Position numbers and translations under genes: made by a program
In this document: positions 57,397 through 64,000 of the stretch, one piece after another
Position numbering within the stretch: the stretch's first letter is position 1
Layout of the letters: the number at the start of each line of letters is the position of its first letter
Notes under the pieces: generated by a model
Seen by the model: only the letters and a program-made list of their open reading frames with translations
Told to the model about the DNA's origin: nothing
The model's database searches: none
DNA from: Thalassobium sp. R2A62
GTDB taxonomy: Bacteria; Pseudomonadota; Alphaproteobacteria; Rhodobacterales; Rhodobacteraceae
NCBI RefSeq assembly: GCF_000161835.1
Contig: NZ_GG697169.2
Span: forward strand, 1,655,918 to 1,719,917
Direction of reading: 5' to 3'
Length of the DNA stretch: 64,000 bases

Positions 57397-58481
57397 TTTA
57401 TCCGCTCTTCAACTAGATTACAGATCTTTCGCGCGGATTCGTCCCACTTGAAACGCTCTGAGTTTTTGAATCCCAGCGTTGTTTGCGCATCCCGGATGGA
57501 TGCGTCTTCTAACAGTAGCATTAGAGTATCTGCCCACTTCTCCGGATCAAGGCTGTCGACATAGATTGCGCCTGCACCACAGGTTTCCGGCAGTGCCCCT
57601 CCGCGAGAGCAGACCACTATTGCGCCACGACGCATTGCTTCAAGTGGCGGAAGTCCGAAGCCTTCTGTTTTTGAAGGAAACACGAAACAGGTACACTTCT
57701 CATACAAAGCAACCAATTCTTCATCTGTGACCCTTCCGAGTACCTTGATCCGGCCTTTAAAAGATGCGCAGTGATTTAATTGACTGCGTGATAAGCCACC
57801 GCCTGCTATTGCTAGCGAGACTGAATAATCCTTCACTTTTGAGAATGCTTCAATGGCTAAATTTAAGTTCTTATGCTCCCCAGCACCAGCCAAGCACAGA
57901 AAGTACTTTCGGTCCTTTAAGCCCACCTTAGAAAGGTAATCCATATCTGGAGTTAACTCATCAATATGGTCACATCCATTTGGAACGACCGAGACATCCG
58001 ATGCACCCACAATTCTGTATTTACGCAACATCCTCTTTGAATGAGTTGAGACTGTAACAAGGATCTTAGCTCTTCGGGCAAGTAAAGGTTGCAATAGTCG
58101 ATAAGCCGTCCTGAACGACCACGAGTAGGATTTCGGAAACTCCCTAACCTGGGCATCGTGAATTATCACCAACTGGTTTTTTTTAGCGACTGGGCCCATA
58201 TTGCAGCAGCTTAGCAACCAGCTGCCGCGGGTCGCCAAGGGTAAAGCAATCTGCTCCCAGATATACCCGCTGCCAAGAAATCGACCAGCTGGTCGTGAAA
58301 ACTTATAGAGGGGATGGTCAACCACCAACTTGGAATTAGCTTTAGCTGCGGGCACCAACACACGAAAAGTCGATGGACCTAACTCCGCAGCAAGCTTTAA
58401 TCCCAGTTCAGTTGCAGTACGGTCAACCCCTGACTGTGGACGGCACAAGAACCGTCCATTCATGCTTATCAGAGTTTTCAA
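57393..58481 (-). CDS. Glycosyltransferase family 4-like
   Basis: 362 aa from a TTG at 58481 (KTLISMNGRFLCRPQSGVDR); an ATG at 58463 would cut the first beta strand that homologues keep, so TTG is preferred. GT-B fold with VVPNGCDHI, YFLCLAGAGEHKNLNLAIEA and FVFPSKTEGFGLPPLEAMRR (E-x7-E) then CSRGGALPE. First gene of the leftward GT4-GT2-polymerase unit. An IS3 element inserted 74 nt upstream may have replaced its promoter. Confidence 0.9.
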   Translation of the reverse strand: MKTLISMNGRFLCRPQSGVDRTATELGLKLAAELGPSTFRVLVPAAKANSKLVVDHPLYKFSRPAGRFLGSGYIWEQIALPLATRGSWLLSCCNMGPVAKKNQLVIIHDAQVREFPKSYSWSFRTAYRLLQPLLARRAKILVTVSTHSKRMLRKYRIVGASDVSVVPNGCDHIDELTPDMDYLSKVGLKDRKYFLCLAGAGEHKNLNLAIEAFSKVKDYSVSLAIAGGGLSRSQLNHCASFKGRIKVLGRVTDEELVALYEKCTCFVFPSKTEGFGLPPLEAMRRGAIVVCSRGGALPETCGAGAIYVDSLDPEKWADTLMLLLEDASIRDAQTTLGFKNSERFKWDESARKICNLVEERIK

Positions 58482-58620
58482 GACGATCAGTATCCCTTAA
58501 TAATCTATCTACAAAATCGGTGTGTACGATATTAAGATTGCGCGCAAGTAATTGTGAAGTGGTCCGGCAAATTCGGACAGCGTGCTAAGATGTATCCAAC
58601 CCGAACGAATGGATACGAGA

Positions 58621-58899
58621 ATGACAAAGCGACGGAACTTTTCAGACCAGTTTAAAGCTGCTGTGGCGCTTGAGGCGCTGCGCGGTGACAAGACGGTTCA
58701 GGAGATTGCGGCCAAGCGCCAGCTCCACCCAACGCAGGTGAGCACATGGAAACGTCAGGCGATCGAAGGCATGGCAGGCGTTTTCTCCGACAAGGTTAAA
58801 AAGGCTGAGAATAAGGACGGCGAGATCAAGGAGCTGCACGCTAAGATTGGTCAGTTGGCGGTGGAGAATGATTTTTTGTCACAAGGGCTGAAGCGGTGA
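58621..58899 (+). CDS. IS3-family transposase OrfA
   Basis: 92 aa: KRRNFSDQFKAAVALEALRG and TVQEIAAKRQLHPTQVSTWK form the helix-turn-helix that binds the IS ends; LHAKIGQLAVENDFLSQGLK is the leucine-zipper tail. The orfB frame opens one base off near its stop, as for the family's -1 programmed frameshift. Confidence 0.93.
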   Translation: MTKRRNFSDQFKAAVALEALRGDKTVQEIAAKRQLHPTQVSTWKRQAIEGMAGVFSDKVKKAENKDGEIKELHAKIGQLAVENDFLSQGLKR

Positions 58900-59749
58900 G
58901 CCCATTAAAACGCCGCGAGATGATCCGCAAAGACAACACAAACTGAGCCTGACGCGCCAGTGTAAACTGCTCAAGATTAGCCGTTCGTCGATCTATTACA
59001 CACCAGTTGGGGTGAATGCAGAGACGCTTAAGCTGATGCATGAGATTGATAGGGTGTTCACGAAATACCCGTTCTTCGGAAGTCGCCAGATTGCAGCCTA
59101 CCTTCCTCAGTCTGGCTTCTCAGCCAGACGGCACCGTGTGCGTCGCCTGATGAACATCATGGGGTTGCAGACTATCTACAAGGGGCCGAACACCAGCAAG
59201 AAGCACCCACAGCACCGCATTTATCCATACCTGCTGAGGAAGCTCGCAATCACGCGGCCCAATCAGGTTTGGTGCAGCGACATCACCTACATCCCCGTCA
59301 AGAACGGCTTTCTGTATCTGGTGGCGATTATGGATTGGGCGACCCGCAAGGTTTTGACCTGGCGGTTTTCCAATACGTTGGATGCCAGCTTTTGTATTGA
59401 GGCGTTGAAGGAGGCAATCGCCCGATATGGCAAGCCAGAGATAATGAATACGGATCAGGGCAGCCAATACACAGGCGCGGGCTGGATCACGACTTTGACC
59501 AAAGCTGACATCAAAATATCAATGGATGGGCGGGGCCGCTATCTCGACAACATCTTCATCTAACGGTTGTGGCGGTCGCTGAAACAGGAGGCCGTTTACC
59601 TGCATGAAATCACCGACGGCTTCCAAGCAAAACGGATCATCGATAACTGGATTGGGTTCTACAACTCGGAGCGCCCTCACACCGCCCTTGATAAGCGAAC
59701 AACGGACATCGCATACTTCGGCCAAGCGGAGACACGAAAAGCGGCATGA
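58896..59749 (+). pseudogene. IS3-family transposase OrfB with stop at the catalytic Glu
   Basis: The frame (KTPRDDPQRQHKLSLTRQCK, then SSIYYTPVGVNAETLKLMHE and FFGSRQIAAYLPQSGFSARR) has the DDE core: WCSDITYIPVKNGFLYLVAI (first Asp), MNTDQGSQYTGAGWITTLTK (second Asp) and LDNIFI followed by TAA at 59561-59563. The stop is 35 residues after the second Asp, exactly the position of the DD(35)E glutamate. After it the same frame continues RLWRSLKQEAVYLHEITDGF to the natural end. One base change (GAA to TAA) explains it. Confidence 0.93.
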
Positions 59750-59909
59750 ACACACACCAGATGCACCTTAGCCAAGCCGCAAACCTGTCCTAAAAAGCAG
59801 GACCACTTCAATAGACGTCTCTCTCCTTCTTTCTTTACAATCCTCAACATTCCGGAGCAAAAGCGGAAGCCGGACGTACTGGACCTGTCACGGTTTCGTG
59901 CCGCCCCAG

Positions 59910-60000
59910 GTGCTCGTTTAAGCCACCTTCCGCTCGAAGGCGACAGGACTTTTCTAGCCCAGAGCTGAGTGTCGGCGTCGCGGATTGTACGCGAGGACGC
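59910..60000 (-). mobile_element. Tail of another IS3-family OrfB
   Basis: Minus strand: LAYNPRRRHSALG, stop, KSPVAFERKVA, stop. This is the end of a different IS3 transposase (consensus YNxRRRHSALGxKSPVAFE). It abuts the membrane-protein pseudogene. Confidence 0.75.
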
Positions 60001-60007
60001 TGGGTGG

Positions 60008-60595
60008 CTACGGCTTCAACCAGAGCTTGGAGAGGTCCAGGGTAAGCAGTGTGCCAGCAGCGATCAGGATAACAAAAAGCCAGTCGTTGAAACCCATGAC
60101 CGCACTAACCTTGGAGATGGCGTAGCCCCCGATTACGATTGCCGCGAGTAACGCGATTTCGCCGTAGCGATGGGGATTAAAGTTGGCTGCCAGCCCAATG
60201 AACAACATAAGGATGAAGGTCGGGCTCTCAGTGAAGATTCCGGCCAATGACGTGCCCTAAAACCCCATCTTGGCGAACATAGAAATGAGGTAGAATAATA
60301 GCACGAGGCTCAGAACAGTTGGTGGATCAAGGCGCTTCGAATGCAGAAAATTTCCACGGATCAGCGGCAATACTATAAAGGCCGCTATAATCCCTGACAT
60401 GAGATCGGGCGTGAAGTTTGTCTGTCGCTTGATGAACCAGAGCGAATAATGCGTGTAAGTGACGCTACCAATTGCGGCAGCGACAGCGAGATTGCCTGTA
60501 GCTACCCAAGCCCGCGTATCATCTTTAAGTCCTTTAATTTGCTCAAACAATCCACCGCCCCGCTTCTGTGCAACGAGTTTGATACGAACATGCAA
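60008..60595 (-). pseudogene. Membrane protein gene interrupted by a stop codon
   Basis: One frame of 196 codons, broken by TAA at 60257-60259. Before it: AWVATGNLAVAAAIGSVTYT and VLSLVLLFYLISMFAKMGF; after it: IFTESPTFILMLFIGLAANF, YGEIALLAAIVIGGYAIS and FVILIAAGTLLTLDLSKLW. About five membrane helices. No good start codon (TTG at 60595 at best), so the N-terminus may also be gone. Family not recognised. Confidence 0.55.
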
Positions 60596-60606
60596 ATTCG
60601 GCGAGA

Positions 60607-60843
60607 TTAAGCAATAACGGCATTGAAGTCCTCCCCAGCGGCCTCTCCTCCGTTAGTGCTGAACTCTGTTGACGACGTGATTTCCGCACGGCCCGGGGAT
60701 GCGGTTCTAACGCACCAGAATGAACCAACCTTTTTCGCGATTTTTTCCGGGATAGGAACCTGCGGGTATCCTGCCGAGTGGCTGTCCAGGTGGTCATAAA
60801 AGATTGTACGTGTGTAGTTGGCATTTTGGTGACCGCAATGGCG
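60607..60843 (-). other. Open fragment next to tRNA-fMet, possibly a gene tail
   Basis: 79 codons without start: RHCGHQNANYTRTIFYDHLD, then AGYPQVPIPEKIAKKVGSFW and ending AVIA-TAA. Composition is protein-like. The GHQNAN...YDHL start faintly recalls an integrase tail beside a tRNA, but no catalytic Tyr context is convincing. Unidentified. Confidence 0.35.
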
Positions 60844-60877
60844 ATTTTAGTAGTTCCGGACACTCGCCGGACACAAC

Positions 60878-60914
60878 AAAAAAGGCCCTGAGCAGTTTAA
60901 CGCTCATGGACCTT
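60878..60914 (-). terminator. Terminator of the rRNA operon
   Basis: On the minus strand AAGGTCCATGAGC pairs with GCTCAGGGCCTT around GTTAAACT and is followed by TTTTTT. It lies 8 nt after the tRNA-fMet 3' end. Confidence 0.9.
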
Positions 60915-60921
60915 ATTTATT

Positions 60922-60998
<77 letters not shown>

Positions 60999-61069
60999 CC
61001 AATGCGCATCCTCATGTCGATGTATTGAGATGAGGATCATCGTTAGAGAGATTATAGTGTTCCTTACTA

Positions 61070-61187
61070 GGTTTGGCAGTGACTTACTCTCCCACGTCTT
61101 AAGACGCAGTACCATCAGCGCAACGGTGCTTAACGGCCGAGTTCGGGATGGGATCGGGTGTTTCACTCGTGCTATGACCACCAAACC
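61070..61187 (-). rRNA. rrf: 5S ribosomal RNA
   Basis: About 118 nt. On the minus strand it starts GGTTTGGTGGTCATAGCACG and contains ACCCGATCCCATCCCGAACT and the closing AGTAAGTCACTGCCAAAC. Ends are set by the terminal helix and may be off by a few bases. Confidence 0.95.
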
Positions 61188-61306
61188 AAGAAAGGAACAC
61201 TGGCGTTTTTCAACGCCATCCAAGTCAGTAAAGCTAATGTGTATGTGTATGCTTTTGCTGATGTTCTAGTAGTTTTCAGGCGAACCTGTCTTCTACTGGA
61301 TCAAAT

Positions 61307-64000
<2,694 letters not shown>

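Larger units (their letters stand above)
58555..59810 (+). mobile_element. IS3-family insertion sequence, complete but inactivated
   Basis: 1256 bp between imperfect ends TGAAGTGGTCCGGCAAATTC (58555) and the complement of TGAAGTGGTCCTGCTTTTTA at the right end (59810). It carries orfA and orfB in the usual overlapping order. No clear target duplication at the borders. orfB has a premature TAA. Confidence 0.92.

Overview
The window looks like a chromosomal segment of a marine alphaproteobacterium of the Roseobacter group (Rhodobacterales). The evidence is the style of the Pcm, GalU, GalE and ABC-transporter proteins, moderate GC, an rRNA operon with the order 23S-5S-tRNA-fMet, and a very high load of decayed insertion sequences. 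The IS load recalls Octadecabacter-like genomes, but genus is an inference.

Layout. (1) 0.06-1.1 kb: pcm and tRNA-Cys. (2) 1.08-6.42 kb: a small integrative island in the 3' end of tRNA-Cys, bounded by 44-bp direct repeats, with a tyrosine integrase, a 57-aa upstream overlapping ORF, two membrane/secreted unknowns, an SNase-type nuclease and a 100-aa unknown. (3) 7.0-15.2 kb: a leftward operon with a LacI regulator (with a perfect palindromic operator), a binding-protein ABC importer, a GpdQ-like phosphodiesterase, a Na/Pi-cotransporter-PhoU protein and a HAD phosphatase. It is probably a phosphodiester scavenging system. (4) 15.7-17.4 kb: a secreted Hint-domain protein. (5) 18.1-58.5 kb: a long extracellular polysaccharide locus. 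It starts with a group-4-capsule-like export module (PPP phosphatase, YjbH/GfcD, YjbF/GfcB, Wza/GfcE, BY-kinase Wzc, and a small Thr-rich GfcA/YjbE-like peptide). It continues with galE, galU, a priming sugar transferase, gmd, fcl, manC, manB, two kinds of putative sulfotransferase, glycosyltransferases, a Wzx flippase, an acetyltransferase and a Wzy-like polymerase. The parts fit a Wzx/Wzy-made, GDP-fucose- and mannose-fed polymer that may be sulfated. An RTX-type secreted protein sits in the middle and could be a matrix protein. (6) 58.6-60.9 kb: an IS3 element broken by a stop codon exactly at the catalytic Glu, plus decayed genes. (7) 60.9-64 kb: tRNA-fMet, 5S and most of 23S rRNA, all on the minus strand.

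The polysaccharide locus has been heavily remodelled. It contains remnants of an older manC and an older fcl between wza and wzc, a duplicated 166-aa secreted protein, a stop-broken copy of the GfcA-like gene, a 60-bp direct repeat flanking gmd-fcl, a scrap of a second phosphatase gene, and about ten IS5/IS3/IS66 remnants. All calls come from reading the sequence by eye; no database search was run.
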